Numbered from the stretch's first letter, positions 33,551 to 43,300 are shown. The stretch is 64,000 nucleotides of DNA from Clostridiales bacterium UBA6114 (GCA_002423435.1 DIWE01000042.1:1-64000), one strand, 5' to 3'. Program-made: numbers and translations. Notes: generated from the sequence alone by a model not told the origin.

Positions 33551-33555
33551 TATGT
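33529..33555. promoter_or_regulatory. TetR operator O2, extended palindrome
   Basis: CATAGTTGACC, five bases, then GGTCAACTATG: 11-base exact arms around the same core as O1. The centres of O1 and O2 are 38 bases apart, between three and four helical turns, so cooperative dimer binding is possible but not implied. Confidence 0.8.
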
Positions 33556-33589
33556 ATTTCCACGCTATAACAAATATGAAACGAAAAAA

Positions 33590-33622
33590 CGGGACTGCCC
33601 AAAACGAATGGGCAACCCCGCC
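33590..33622 (-). terminator. Rho-independent terminator of the EamA-type gene
   Basis: On the minus strand a GC-rich stem (CGGGGTTGCCC against GGGCAGTCCCG) is followed by TTTTTTCG, about 25 bases after the stop codon. It separates this gene from the TetR promoter downstream. Confidence 0.85.
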
Positions 33623-33644
33623 TAAGCCAAAAACTACGTATATG

Positions 33645-34070
33645 TTATTGATAAATCAGAAAAAGTCCGGCGATGCAAAACGCAATGCCGATCAGCTGGG
33701 AGTATGACACATGCTCATGATATAAAAGCATCCCGACCGGGATCAGGAGCAGGGAAAGCACGATATAGGAGATCATCGGGCCCGTGCTCACATTCGCCCC
33801 CAAACGGTAGGCCATGATATATCCGAACTCGAGCCCGATGATCGCGATGCCAAGCGCGACGCTTGTCCAGTTTAGTTCACGCACCGAGGCAATAAACCCT
33901 TTCTGCGGCCCGCTTAGAAAGAACAGGGCGACACTTGCGGCGAGAGCCGTCAGATATGTAACGGTCAGGGAAACAAGCGGATTCGCATTTTGCGGCGTCG
34001 ATTTCGCCACGATGTGATAAGCGACGTTTGACAAAATAACCAATGCAATCGGCCAGAAATACCCTGCCAT
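33645..34070 (-). CDS. Small EamA/DMT-type membrane protein (half-size transporter)
   Basis: 141 residues with four to five predicted helices (GYFWPIALVILSNVAYHIVA, VSLTVTYLTALAASVALFFL, TSVALGIAIIGLEFGYIMAY, PMISYIVLSLLLIPVGMLLY and QLIGIAFCIAGLFLIYQ). The layout and YHEHVSYSQLIGIAFCIAGL ending match one EamA repeat of drug/metabolite transporters. As a single repeat it would need to dimerise. RBS GGAGGGG precedes the ATG by eight bases. It follows obgE by about 80 bases on the same strand and ends at a clear terminator. Function is not assignable beyond small-molecule transport. Confidence 0.8.
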   Translation of the reverse strand: MAGYFWPIALVILSNVAYHIVAKSTPQNANPLVSLTVTYLTALAASVALFFLSGPQKGFIASVRELNWTSVALGIAIIGLEFGYIMAYRLGANVSTGPMISYIVLSLLLIPVGMLLYHEHVSYSQLIGIAFCIAGLFLIYQ

Positions 34071-34148
34071 GCTGCAAGCCCCTCCAGAAGACGGCGATTT
34101 TTCGCCGCCATTTACTATGATTTGCGCGGCTTTTGCCGCAACAAACCG

Positions 34149-35420
34149 TTATTTTACATATTCGAACTGGAAGCCGTAAATCGAAACGGTATCTCCCTCG
34201 CGGATGCCCATTTCCTCAAGCTTTTCGTATAATCCTGCGTTCCTGAGCACCCGGTCGAGGTACATCTTCGACTCATAATCGTTTAGGTTGACCGAGCCCA
34301 AAACCCTCTCAATCCAGGCGCCCCCGATTTCATAGACCCCGTTTTCCACCGCGATTTCAAAGGAGGGCTCCCGGTCGCTTTCCTCGGGCGGCGCGATATA
34401 CTCCGGTTCGAAGATCGCGACCGGCGGCAGCTCCCGAAGCCTGTTCCAGACCGCGAAGACAAGCTCGGGCACGCCCGCTTTCGTCGCGGCGGAAATTTCA
34501 TAAAGCGGAATATCCCGCTCCTTCGCGTAATTTTTCAGCTTCTCAAGAAGCGACGGGTCGTAAAGGATGTCCGTTTTGTTTGCGGCCAGGATCTGCGGCC
34601 TCGACGCGAGCGTCTCGCTGTAGCGCCCGAGCTCCCCGTTGATCGTCTCGACATCCGACACCGGGTCGCGCGCCTCGCTCCCCGACGCGTCCACCAGATG
34701 GATCAGAAGCCGGCAGCGGTCGATATGGCGCAGGAAATCGTGCCCGAGCCCCGCCCCCTCGGACGCGCCCTCGATAATTCCGGGGATGTCCGCGACGACA
34801 AAGGACGCGCCCTCCGAAACGGACACGACGCCGAGGTTCGGCGCGAGCGTCGTAAAATGATAATTTGCTATTTTCGGCTTTGCCGCCGATATGACGGACA
34901 AAAGCGTCGACTTGCCGACGTTCGGGAAACCCAAAAGGCCGACGTCGGCGAGGAGCTTCAGTTCCAGGATGATTTCCCGCTCCTCCCCCTCGAGCCCGAC
35001 CTTGGCAAAACGCGGCGCCTGACGCGTCGGGGTCGCGAACCTGGCGTTTCCGAACCCGCCGTTTCCGCCTTTCGCCGCAATATAAGGCTCGTCTTGCGAC
35101 AGGTCCTTCATCAGCGCCATCGTTTCGGCGTCCCGGATCAATGTCCCGCGCGGCACCTTTATGAAAAGGTCGCTCCCGTCTTTTCCGGTGCACCTCTTTT
35201 TGCTGCCGTCGATGCCGTTTTGCGCCTCGTATTTCTTTTTGTAGCGAAAATCCATCAGCGTGCTCAAATTGTCGTCGACGACAAAAACAATGTTTCCGCC
35301 GCGCCCGCCGTCGCCGCCGTCCGGCCCGCCCGCGGCGATATATTTTTCCCTGTGGAAGGAAACCGCGCCGTTGCCGCCGGCGCCGGCCTTGATTCTGATT
35401 TTTGCAACGTCGATGAACAT
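34149..35420 (-). CDS. obgE: Obg/CgtA GTPase, ribosome assembly
   Basis: About 423 residues. The glycine-rich Obg domain comes first (KIRIKAGAGGNGAVSFHREK, GGPDGGDGGRGGNIVFVVDD), then a GTPase domain with G1 GFPNVGKST near residue 165, switch/G3 DIPGII and G4 NKTD, then a C-terminal OCT domain (NGVYEIGGAWIERVLGSVNL, NDYESKMYLDRVLR). It assists large-subunit maturation and stress/growth control. The start at MFIDVAKI is chosen since the Obg fold begins there and aaggag lies 10 bases upstream; a frame to 35441 adds seven residues. Its position after rplU-rpmA on the same strand is the conserved bacterial order. Confidence 0.97.
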   Translation of the reverse strand: MFIDVAKIRIKAGAGGNGAVSFHREKYIAAGGPDGGDGGRGGNIVFVVDDNLSTLMDFRYKKKYEAQNGIDGSKKRCTGKDGSDLFIKVPRGTLIRDAETMALMKDLSQDEPYIAAKGGNGGFGNARFATPTRQAPRFAKVGLEGEEREIILELKLLADVGLLGFPNVGKSTLLSVISAAKPKIANYHFTTLAPNLGVVSVSEGASFVVADIPGIIEGASEGAGLGHDFLRHIDRCRLLIHLVDASGSEARDPVSDVETINGELGRYSETLASRPQILAANKTDILYDPSLLEKLKNYAKERDIPLYEISAATKAGVPELVFAVWNRLRELPPVAIFEPEYIAPPEESDREPSFEIAVENGVYEIGGAWIERVLGSVNLNDYESKMYLDRVLRNAGLYEKLEEMGIREGDTVSIYGFQFEYVK

Positions 35421-35505
35421 TTTCCGCCGCTCCTTATGCAAGTTAAAATCACAAATATCAGGTTGTAGACAAAGCTCGTTTTTTCGAAAAACCGATTAAA
35501 ATCTC

Positions 35506-35626
35506 TTTTTGGGGAATTTATTTCCCCAAAAAAGCCCTTAACCCGCGCCAGACGGGCGCGAAACCGGGGTTACTCAAAGGGGTATTGGGTACCCCTTTGA
35601 AAGCGTGAAGACTTTGTCTTCACGCT
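35506..35626 (-). other. Four tandem hairpins in the rpmA-obgE gap
   Basis: Within the 322-base gap, four self-complementary elements follow one another: 35602-35626 (AGCGTGAAGA stem), 35575-35599 (CAAAGGGGTA stem, 10 exact pairs), 35544-35560 (CGCGCC stem) and 35506-35532 (TTTTTGGGGAA stem). On the minus strand the last is followed only by a short A-rich stretch. They could form a processed 5' leader, an attenuator or a small RNA. The remaining gap bases show nothing else. Confidence 0.55.
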
Positions 35627-35742
35627 CTACAAATTTATCTTTCTAACAAAACGCACTGCGTATGCATGCCTTTTACATATCAGCGTCAAAAATAAAGAAA
35701 TCCCGAACAACAACGTGCCCGGGATTTGAACTTACTATTTTC

Positions 35743-36003
35743 TTATTGGGCTTTGTCGTAAACCGAAACCTTCTTGCGGTCTTTCCCAAGCCGTTCAAAC
35801 TTCACGTTGCCGTCAACCAGCGCAAACAGCGTATCGTCGCTGCCGCGTCCGACATTCGTACCCGGATGAATTTTTGTGCCGCGCTGCTTTACGAGAATAT
35901 TCCCCGCGAGGACAAACTGCCCGTCGCCGCGCTTTACGCCCAGACGCTTGGACTCGGAATCGCGTCCGTTTTTGGTGGAACCAACACCCTTTTTATGTGC
36001 CAT
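35743..36003 (-). CDS. rpmA: 50S ribosomal protein L27
   Basis: 86 residues; the whole L27 family pattern is visible (AHKKGVGSTKNGRDSESKRL, FVLAGNILVKQRGTKIHPG, NVGRGSDDTLFALVDG). L27 lies near the peptidyl transferase centre of the large subunit. In many Bacillota the protein starts with a short extension removed by the protease Prp, and prp (ysxB) sits between rplU and rpmA. Here the protein starts directly with MAHKKGVG and there is no such gene in the 33-base gap. Same-strand order rplU-rpmA-obgE is conserved. Confidence 0.98.
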   Translation of the reverse strand: MAHKKGVGSTKNGRDSESKRLGVKRGDGQFVLAGNILVKQRGTKIHPGTNVGRGSDDTLFALVDGNVKFERLGKDRKKVSVYDKAQ

Positions 36004-36036
36004 CTATTACACCTCCAAAGCAATACTCAAAAAACC

Positions 36037-36354
36037 TTACTGCGCCGCTTTTACGGCTTCGATCTGGACCTTTGTATACGGCTGCCTGTGCCCTTGGCGG
36101 CGGCGATAGTTTTTCTTGGATTTAAACTTAAAGACCATAATCTTTTTGCCCTTGCCGTTTTTCAGCACCTTGCCCGAAACCAAAGCGCCCGGAACATAGG
36201 GAGTTCCAAGCGACAGCCCGGCGCCCTCGCCGACAGCCAGCACCTTGTCGAACGAAATCGAATCCCCGTCATTAAGCTCCAGCTTTTCAACGAAGATCAC
36301 GTCGCCCTCCTTGACGCGGTACTGTTTACCGCCGGTTTCAATAATCGCGTACAT
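36037..36354 (-). CDS. rplU: 50S ribosomal protein L21
   Basis: 105 residues. The family start MYAIIETGGKQYRVKEGDVI and the ends KKNYRRRQGHRQPYTKVQIE are diagnostic. L21 binds 23S rRNA early in large-subunit assembly. The start is set at MYAII, with GAGAGG upstream; an open frame continues to 36426 but that stretch is leader sequence. A consensus-like promoter lies 104 bases upstream. It is co-transcribed with rpmA, 33 bases downstream. Confidence 0.98.
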   Translation of the reverse strand: MYAIIETGGKQYRVKEGDVIFVEKLELNDGDSISFDKVLAVGEGAGLSLGTPYVPGALVSGKVLKNGKGKKIMVFKFKSKKNYRRRQGHRQPYTKVQIEAVKAAQ

Positions 36355-36457
36355 TTTTCTGCCTCTCTTCCAATTCAGAGTCACGCTCGGTATCAGGCGG
36401 GGAAATTCCCTCTTTTTCGACCCCAAACTGGGCTGCCTGTACGATGCGGCTTTTGGT

Positions 36458-36486
36458 AGTATATCATTTTAAGCGATAGATGTCAA
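36458..36486 (-). promoter_or_regulatory. Promoter of rplU-rpmA(-obgE)
   Basis: On the minus strand TTGACA (36486-36481), a 17-base spacer and TATACT (36463-36458). This leaves a leader of roughly 95 bases before rplU, long enough for an autoregulatory RNA element, although no known L21-leader shape could be confirmed by eye. Confidence 0.8.
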
Positions 36487-36549
36487 CGGTTTTATCCCGT
36501 TTCACATCCTTTAAGCCGCCCTGATTTGCTTTCCTGAGGCGCGGACCGC

Positions 36550-37569
36550 TCAGGCGCCGTCGCTTTTATTATCATCGTCTTCCGCCTCGGCCTCCGCTTC
36601 CGGTTCGGCCTCCGACGTTTCCTGCCCGTCTTTCTGCATGCTCTCCTCGGGTTCGTTCTTAAGCTCCGGGATTGCCTGCGGAAGGTCGTCTCCCGTTTCC
36701 TCCGCCGAATCCGGCGGCGGGGCTGCGTCTGAAAGGGCGCCGTCTTCGTCTTTTGCCCGGCGCAGCTTTACGCGTTTGTAAATCAGAAGCGAAAGGGCGG
36801 CGGCAACCGACAAAAACGCCAGAAACCGGTCGATTCGGAAATCCGTCCCGAATACCGTCAGTATGTAGTTTGAGTCGCGCATCCCCTCCATGATCCCGCG
36901 CCCGAGGCCGTACCACATCAGATAGAAAAGGAAAATTTCGCCGGGAAACGCGCGCTTTTTCGAGCGGAAATGCAAAAGGACAAAGCCCGCGATGTTCCAG
37001 AGCGACTCATATAAAAACAAAGGGTGCACCGACAGCCGGATCGACGGGTCGTTGGGGTTTGTGAGCACCATGCGCAAAAAGTTAGAGGTCTCCCGGCCAA
37101 ACACCTCGCGGTTGAAAAAATTCCCCCATCTGCCCACGGCCTGTCCGATCAGAAGCCCCAGGGCGGTCAGGTCGAGGAGGTTGCCGACCTTGATTTTCCT
37201 GACCCTGCAATAGATGAGCGAAACCGTGACGGCGCCGATGACGCCGCCGTAAATCGCAAGTCCGCCCTCCCAGATGTAAAAGATCTTGACCAGATTATCA
37301 ATATAATCCGCAAGGTCGAAAAGGACGTAAAAAAGCCGCGCGCAAAGGATGGCGACCGGCGTCGCGATTAAAAGCGCGTCTAGGAAATTGTCCTCGCTCA
37401 GGTCAAATTCATTTACGCGCCTTAAGGCATAGAGCGCCGCCAGCAAAAACCCGGCCGCGATCAGGACGCCGTACCACCTGATCGGCGTCCCGAAGACATA
37501 GGGGCTTATAAAGCCCAAATCGATTCCGAGCCCAGGAAACGAAATGCCGTACTGGTCCATTGTAACCAA
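36550..37569 (-). CDS. lgt: Prolipoprotein diacylglyceryl transferase with acidic C-terminal tail
   Basis: 339 residues. Lgt features: IRWYGVLIAAGFLLAALYAL near the N-terminus, GGLAIYGGVIGAVTVSLIYC, the signature GRWGNFFNREVFG, and the late YGLGRGIMEGMRDSNYI. It moves diacylglycerol from phosphatidylglycerol to the lipobox Cys of prolipoproteins, so it serves the several lipoproteins in this window. After the last helix comes a tail of roughly 65 residues rich in Glu, Asp, Pro and Ala (EAEPEAEAEAEDDDN), absent from standard Lgt. The start is uncertain: TTG at 37569 is better spaced from AAGGAG than the ATG three codons on. Confidence 0.95.
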   Translation of the reverse strand: MVTMDQYGISFPGLGIDLGFISPYVFGTPIRWYGVLIAAGFLLAALYALRRVNEFDLSEDNFLDALLIATPVAILCARLFYVLFDLADYIDNLVKIFYIWEGGLAIYGGVIGAVTVSLIYCRVRKIKVGNLLDLTALGLLIGQAVGRWGNFFNREVFGRETSNFLRMVLTNPNDPSIRLSVHPLFLYESLWNIAGFVLLHFRSKKRAFPGEIFLFYLMWYGLGRGIMEGMRDSNYILTVFGTDFRIDRFLAFLSVAAALSLLIYKRVKLRRAKDEDGALSDAAPPPDSAEETGDDLPQAIPELKNEPEESMQKDGQETSEAEPEAEAEAEDDDNKSDGA

Positions 37570-37584
37570 TGTAAACCCATCTCC

Positions 37585-38856
37585 TTACTTATTCGGATGA
37601 ATCACGGACATCGCGGAAGCTTCCTCCGTTATCACCCGGTCGATAAACGACGCGACATCGTCTTTCGAAATGCTCTCGAACACCTCGGGAAAATCGAGGA
37701 AAAACGCCCCGCCGAAAAAGGCGGACGTCTGCGCCACGCAAAGGGCGTCGGGCGAGTCGAGCGTGCGGATCTTAAGGCCCAGAGCCGCCTTTTTGATCCC
37801 CGCGAAAAGCGCGTCGTCGATCCCCTCCGTCCGTATCCGTTTGGCTTCCTCCAAGACGGCCGAAAGCACCTTTTCCGGCTCGCGGCTCTCTCCCCCCGCC
37901 ATCCAGACGGCGGCTTTCGGGAACAGGCTGTAGCCCCATTCAAAGGTGCGGTTTATGAGCCCGCCCGAATAGAGGGATGCGTAGAGCTTTGACGAGGTGC
38001 CGAGGAGGTACTCCGCCGCAAGCTCGCCCAAAAGCTCGTTGCGAAACCGTTCCTTCGAGGGCTCCGGCGGAACAGTCTTAAAGCCGAGCATAAACATCGG
38101 CATGGAAAGCGCCATGCGCAGTTCTTTTCTGGGGGAATCAGCCTGCGGCGCCTCGTCGCCGTAAATCCGTTCGGCGATGACCTGGTTTTCCTTTTTCGTG
38201 AGGCGCTCGGCCGTCTCAATGATCTGCTCCATCGACTGGTCGCCCGCGCAGACGAGCACCATGTTCGACGGGCTGTAAAACGCGCGGTGGCAGCCGTATA
38301 AAATCTCCGGCGTGATCCTGGAGATGCTTTCGACGGTTCCGATGATCGAATTGCGGGCGGTATGGTTTGCAAAAAGCCCCTCAAACAACAGATTGTACGA
38401 CCGCCACGACGGCGTGTCCTCGACCATGCCGATCTCCTGCGCGATGATGCCCTGCTCCTTGTCCACGCTCTCCTTCGTAAAATACGGGTTTGAAACAAAA
38501 TCCAGAAGGATTTCGAGATTCTCGTTGAAATGGTCGGTCGATTCAAAATGATACGCCGTCATCGTGTGGCTGGTAAACGCGTTGGGCGACGCGCCCGTCT
38601 GCGCAAACTTGTTCAGCGCGTTTCCGTCCGGCTGGTCAAAAAGCTTGTGCTCCAGAAAATGCGCGACGCCTCCGGGCGACTCCACCGTCTCGCCGTTTAG
38701 GACGAACTTCGAATCGACGGAGCCGTAATTCGTCGCAATCACCGCAAAGCTTTTATTGTAATTTTTCTTTGGAAAAAAATAAATGGAAAGACCGTTTGAA
38801 AGACGCCTGTACATCGCTTCCTGATTCAAACGCTTGGAAACAAAACGTTCAGTCAC
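37585..38856 (-). CDS. M16 metallopeptidase, active subunit (YmfH-like)
   Basis: 423 residues of an M16 (pitrilysin/processing peptidase) protein. The zinc motif HxxEH is present as HFLEHKLFD, and the distal Glu lies in VDKEQGIIAQEIGM. The second half is the inactive-domain repeat (EWGYSLFPKAAVWMAGGES). Its neighbour on the same strand is a motif-less M16 protein, overlapping by eight bases, and the two should form the heterodimer seen with Bacillus YmfF/YmfH and mitochondrial processing peptidase. Likely target: short peptides. It ends 15 bases before lgt. Confidence 0.92.
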   Translation of the reverse strand: MTERFVSKRLNQEAMYRRLSNGLSIYFFPKKNYNKSFAVIATNYGSVDSKFVLNGETVESPGGVAHFLEHKLFDQPDGNALNKFAQTGASPNAFTSHTMTAYHFESTDHFNENLEILLDFVSNPYFTKESVDKEQGIIAQEIGMVEDTPSWRSYNLLFEGLFANHTARNSIIGTVESISRITPEILYGCHRAFYSPSNMVLVCAGDQSMEQIIETAERLTKKENQVIAERIYGDEAPQADSPRKELRMALSMPMFMLGFKTVPPEPSKERFRNELLGELAAEYLLGTSSKLYASLYSGGLINRTFEWGYSLFPKAAVWMAGGESREPEKVLSAVLEEAKRIRTEGIDDALFAGIKKAALGLKIRTLDSPDALCVAQTSAFFGGAFFLDFPEVFESISKDDVASFIDRVITEEASAMSVIHPNK

Positions 38857-40129
38857 CGGTTTTCGCCTCCCCCTTCAAGAAATAGACCGTGTCGAGCGAA
38901 ACCGTGCCGGCCGCCGCAACGGCCTCCTTGTCCGTCACCCGCTCGGTCGCGTTGATCAGCTCCTGCGCGCCGTAGGGCAGCCTGCCGACCGCCTGGGAAA
39001 GCTCAAAGTCCTCAAGCTGAACGGGAGAATCCAAAACCGCCTTTAAGGAGGAAAGCACGCTCTTTTTCGCGGCGAGGAACTCGTCGCGGTCAAAGTCCCC
39101 GTTTTTGACCGCCTCAAGCTGTCTTAAGATCTCGTTTTTCGCAATTTCAAAGTTCTTGACCTCGATTCCCGAGGAAACGGCGACGATCCCCGAAAGCTTT
39201 TCAATCGTTGAGCTCGCGTAATAACAGAGCGACATTTTCTCGCGGACGTTTAAGAAGAGCTTCGACGAGGTCGAGCCCCCGAAAAGCGCATTCATCACAA
39301 TAAGCGCCGGGTACTCCCTCGACTCCGCCGTGACGGGCGTGCGAAAGCCGAGCGCCAGCTTTCCCTGCGACACGTCCATCGTTTCCGTCGCGTTTTTCAC
39401 TTCCCTGCCCGGCTTCTCGCCGAAAGGCGCCGGCTTTTCGAGATTTGCGCCCCGCAGGGTCCCGAATATATCGGCGACGGCGGTCTGAACCTCTTCAACG
39501 CTTTTGTCCCCGCAGTAAAAAAGCTCGATCTGGGAGGTCTTCAGCATGGTTTCATAATAGGCGTATGCCGACTCCCCGGTGATCGCTCCGGCCGTCTCGA
39601 TGTCGCCGAGCTCGGAAAGCCCGGAGGGCTCGCCCTCGCACATGATTTCAAACAGCCTCTTTTTCGCGTAAAAGCGTTTGTCGTTGATCTGCGCCTGAAT
39701 CCGGTCGATCAGATTCTCGCGCTCACCGGACAGATAATCCGGATCGAACGCGTTGTTGACCGTATGCGGCCGAAGTACAATCTCGGAAAGAAGCGAAAGG
39801 GTCTTTCTGAAAACGGGCTCGTCGTCGGCCGCCTTATCCGAGATCATGTCGCAGACAAAGCCCGCGCACTGGACCGCCCCTTTTTTGCGCACATACGGTT
39901 CAATGCGCGCGCCGAAAAGCGCGTTCTGCTGATGCGCGATCTTTGCCATATCGGGATACTTCCTGCACCCGCGCCGTAAAAGGCTTGGCAGCAGAGCGTA
40001 ATGGGCCGCCTTCTCTTTTTCGAGCGTCGTCAAAAAGCTTAAGGAAAAGCACGGGGCGACAAACTTGCTCGTGCTGATCACGCGCAGCCACACCCCCGGC
40101 CGGATCTCAGTTCGGATTGTTTTTTGCAT
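38849..40129 (-). CDS. M16 peptidase-like protein, non-catalytic subunit (YmfF-like)
   Basis: 426 residues with the M16 fold pattern (FVAPCFSLSFLTTLEKEKAA, HYALLPSLLRRGCRKYPDMA, then ALNALFGGSTSSKLFLNVRE and KMSLCYYASSTIEKLSGIVA). At the place of HxxEH it reads LLPSLLRRG, so it has no zinc site and is presumably the regulatory or substrate-binding half of the pair. It is the first gene of a unit that continues with the catalytic M16 gene and probably lgt. An extended -10 promoter (TGATATAAT on the minus strand) lies 147 bases upstream. Confidence 0.92.
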   Translation of the reverse strand: MQKTIRTEIRPGVWLRVISTSKFVAPCFSLSFLTTLEKEKAAHYALLPSLLRRGCRKYPDMAKIAHQQNALFGARIEPYVRKKGAVQCAGFVCDMISDKAADDEPVFRKTLSLLSEIVLRPHTVNNAFDPDYLSGERENLIDRIQAQINDKRFYAKKRLFEIMCEGEPSGLSELGDIETAGAITGESAYAYYETMLKTSQIELFYCGDKSVEEVQTAVADIFGTLRGANLEKPAPFGEKPGREVKNATETMDVSQGKLALGFRTPVTAESREYPALIVMNALFGGSTSSKLFLNVREKMSLCYYASSTIEKLSGIVAVSSGIEVKNFEIAKNEILRQLEAVKNGDFDRDEFLAAKKSVLSSLKAVLDSPVQLEDFELSQAVGRLPYGAQELINATERVTDKEAVAAAGTVSLDTVYFLKGEAKTGD

Positions 40130-40275
40130 CGTCTTCTAACCATTCCTTTCTTAGGCGTAAGAGGCATAAGGCGGCGGGGCGAATAAACGCGCGCCGGATC
40201 AATATCGGTTTATTTTTATCCTTTTCTTTCGAAAAAACCATGATTTCGGATTTTATTGCAAAACCTTGAAGACTG

Positions 40276-40284
40276 ATTATATCA
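40276..40284 (-). promoter_or_regulatory. Extended -10 promoter upstream of the M16 pair
   Basis: Minus strand TGATATAAT, the same nine bases as the promoter at 23286-23294. The -35 region (TTTTCT) is poor, fitting an extended -10 type. The rest of the 240-base gap between the two genes shows nothing further. Confidence 0.5.
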
Positions 40285-40371
40285 TTTTGTTTCAGGTAAG
40301 AAAAGGACGAAACTGTAAAATTTTCCGTACCTTCAAAAAATTGCCCGATTCTCTCATGGCAAAAACGAATC

Positions 40372-43300
40372 TCAGAGCGAAAGCCGGATGTGGTGTTCTC
40401 CCTCTTTCTCAAGCGGGATCACCGTCTCGGGAGCGGGCTCTTTTTTCTCATCGGGCGCGCCTTGTTTTTCCGCCTCGATGTGATACACGGCGTCCTTGTA
40501 GCGCAGCGTCGCGCGAAAGCCGCGGATCGCCTCCGGCAGCGAGGGGTTTAATAAAAGCGCCTTGCCGTCCACCGCGATCCCGAGCATGTTTTCGATCACG
40601 ACGCGGTAAAACCAGCCGGACGCGCCCGTGTAGTAGCTCCACCCGCCCCGTCCGACATGCTGCGGATTTGCATAGATGTCCGCCGCAATGACAAACGGCT
40701 CGGCCTTGTAAATATCGTACGGATGGTTTTCCGGCAGGACCGCCCTGATGATTTCATAACCCTGATCGCTCATTTGAAGGGAGAAGCACCCCATCGCTAG
40801 CCACACGGCGGCATGGGTATACTGCCCTCCGTTTTCTCGCACGCCGGGCAGATAGCCCTTGATATAGCCCGGGTTTTTCGGGGAATTTTCAAACGGTGGC
40901 TTCAGCAGAAGGACGATCTGGTTTTCCCGGTCGAAAAGCTCGTCCACGGCGCTTTGAACGGCCGTCACGCGCTTTTTCTCATCGCAGGGCACAAGGGTGC
41001 TGAAGCTCTGGGAAATAGAGTCGATCCTGCACTCGGCGCTCTCCGACGACCCGAGCGCCTCGCCGTCGTCGTAATAGCCGCGCAGAAAATAGCGTCCGTC
41101 CCACGCGAGTTCCGCCGCCGATCTGTATTCCTCCGCTTTTTTATGATAGCGCGACGCGCGGTCGGATTCCCCGAGCTTCTCGCAGAGCTTCGCCATCTTG
41201 GAAAGCGTGAGGGACAAAAACCACGAGAGCCATACGCTCTCCCCCTGGCCCTGCGCGCCGACCAGGTTCATGCTGTCGTTCCAGTCGCAGGTCCCGATCA
41301 GCGGAAGGGAGTGCGCCCCGTTTCCCCTCTTTAACACAAGGTCGACGGCGCGGTACGCGTGGCAGAACGCCGACTCCCTCGTTTTGGATATCCGGGGCGT
41401 CTCGTACCGCTCCGATGTATTTTCGTCGAGCGGGGCCGATTCGATATACGGTACCTGAACTTTCAGGATCTCCATGTCCCCGGTTCTTTCAAGGTACAGG
41501 CAAAGCGCGTACGGAAGCCACAGGAGGTCGTCGCTGCATTTTGTGCGGATGCCGCGGTTTCCCTCCTCCTTTTCCGTTTTCGTGTAATGCCACCAGTGCT
41601 GCACGTCGCCCTCTAAATACTGGTGCGCGCAGGTGCGCAGGATATGCGTCCTCGCGAAGCCGGGACAGGCGTATAAAAGCGATGTCACGTCCTGAAGCTG
41701 GTCGCGGAATCCAAAGGCCCCGCCGCACTGATAGAAGGAGGTGCGCGCGAACACGCGGCAGCAAAGCGTCTGATAGACGGCCCAGGTGTTGATATAGCGG
41801 TCGAGCGCCTTGTCGCCCGTGTCGATCTGCACTCCGTCCGACAGAGTCCGCCAGTAATCCGAAACGGCCGCAAGCTCCTTTTGGGCCTCGTCGTACGACA
41901 AAAGCTTTTTTAAGTGTTCAAGTGCGGAAAGCTTCCCGCACGCCATGTGTGCGATCACGGCGACATATTTGTCCCCCCGCTTTTCGAAGGACGTCCTGAC
42001 CGCGAGGCACGGGTCGAGCCCCGCGCCGAGCGACGAGTCGTATTCGTTGCCTTTATAGGACGGGAGGCTGCAGGTAAACTCCGTTTTCCCCGACCCCATC
42101 GCCGCGAAATAATACGGGGAAAACTCGGTATTGAACCGGTTCTGGACGCAGATTGCGCCGGTTTTTTCGTCTTTTAAGCTCATGATATGGCTTGTCGACG
42201 GCATCGACGGGCCCAAAAGAAGGGTCGTCCCGCTCGAGAGCATCAGGTCGCCCAAATCGCATCCGGTAACCTCCGCGAGGATGATCCTGCACGGAAGCTT
42301 CTCCGCCACAAAGACCGTGGTCGTAAGCTTTACCTGCCCGACCACCTTTTCATAGCGGGCAAACCCCGGCGCGTAGGTGACAGTGCACTCGCCGTCGGGT
42401 GTTGCGAACACCGATGTCCTTTTGCCCTTAAGATGCAGCTCGACCTGTTCGGGGCCCGCAATGGCCAGCGGATCGTTTACCCAGCAGTTTATTTTGTTCT
42501 CCCTCGAATTTAAAAACCACATATGCCCCGCGCCGCAGTCGGTCGCGATATAGCCGAACGCCCGGTTTGCGAGCACATGGCTCTGCGCGAGAAACGGGAG
42601 GCTTTTATTGCATTCCATCACGAACGAGCCGTCGTCGGCAAAGCGCCGCTTTACCTCCCCGCCGCCTGAAAAGACCGGCTCCATCCGGTAAAGAGCGCCG
42701 TTTGCGACCGTCTTTTTCGGAATCCCCTTGTCGACGTCGATGATCACGGATGCGCAGGAGTACAGGAAATCCCTTTCGTCGTCGCTCGTTTTCAGAACGT
42801 CGATGAAGTACACGCCGCCGCGGATGCCGATCAGGCATTCGCCGCCCGACAATTTGAGCGCGTCCATAAGCGCGGTCTTGACCGGGCAGTGGTAGTCCCC
42901 GCCGTCAAAGGTAAGGAGCAAAAGCTCATAAGGCGCACCGTTTAGGAAGCTGAAAATATGCTTCTTGATCCAGATGCCCGCCTTTTTGGCTGCTTCCTCA
43001 CTGTCCACGACGATCGCCGCGATCGGGAGCTCTCCCGAAATGCCGAACCGCCAGAGATCCCGCTGCCCCATTCTCGCCTTTTGGACCGACTCTTTGTCGA
43101 ACGCGGCTTTGGAAAACAATATGGTGCTGTAAAGATCCATCGCGTCGATCACGTCTTTTTTGGAAAGCCCCAGCACACGGGCGCAGCCCTCCTGCCGGGA
43201 AGCAAAATCGGTCTCCTTTTTTAAAAGGGCGCGCATAAGCTTCGAGAGTGTGTCGTGGAGCTCCCTGCCCGGCGCGAGACCGAAGTTTACGGTTTTGGTC

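Noticed and set aside
36355..36457. An L21-leader ribosomal regulatory RNA before rplU
   Set aside because: The leader length fits, but I could not make a convincing conserved fold by eye. A covariance-model search would decide.
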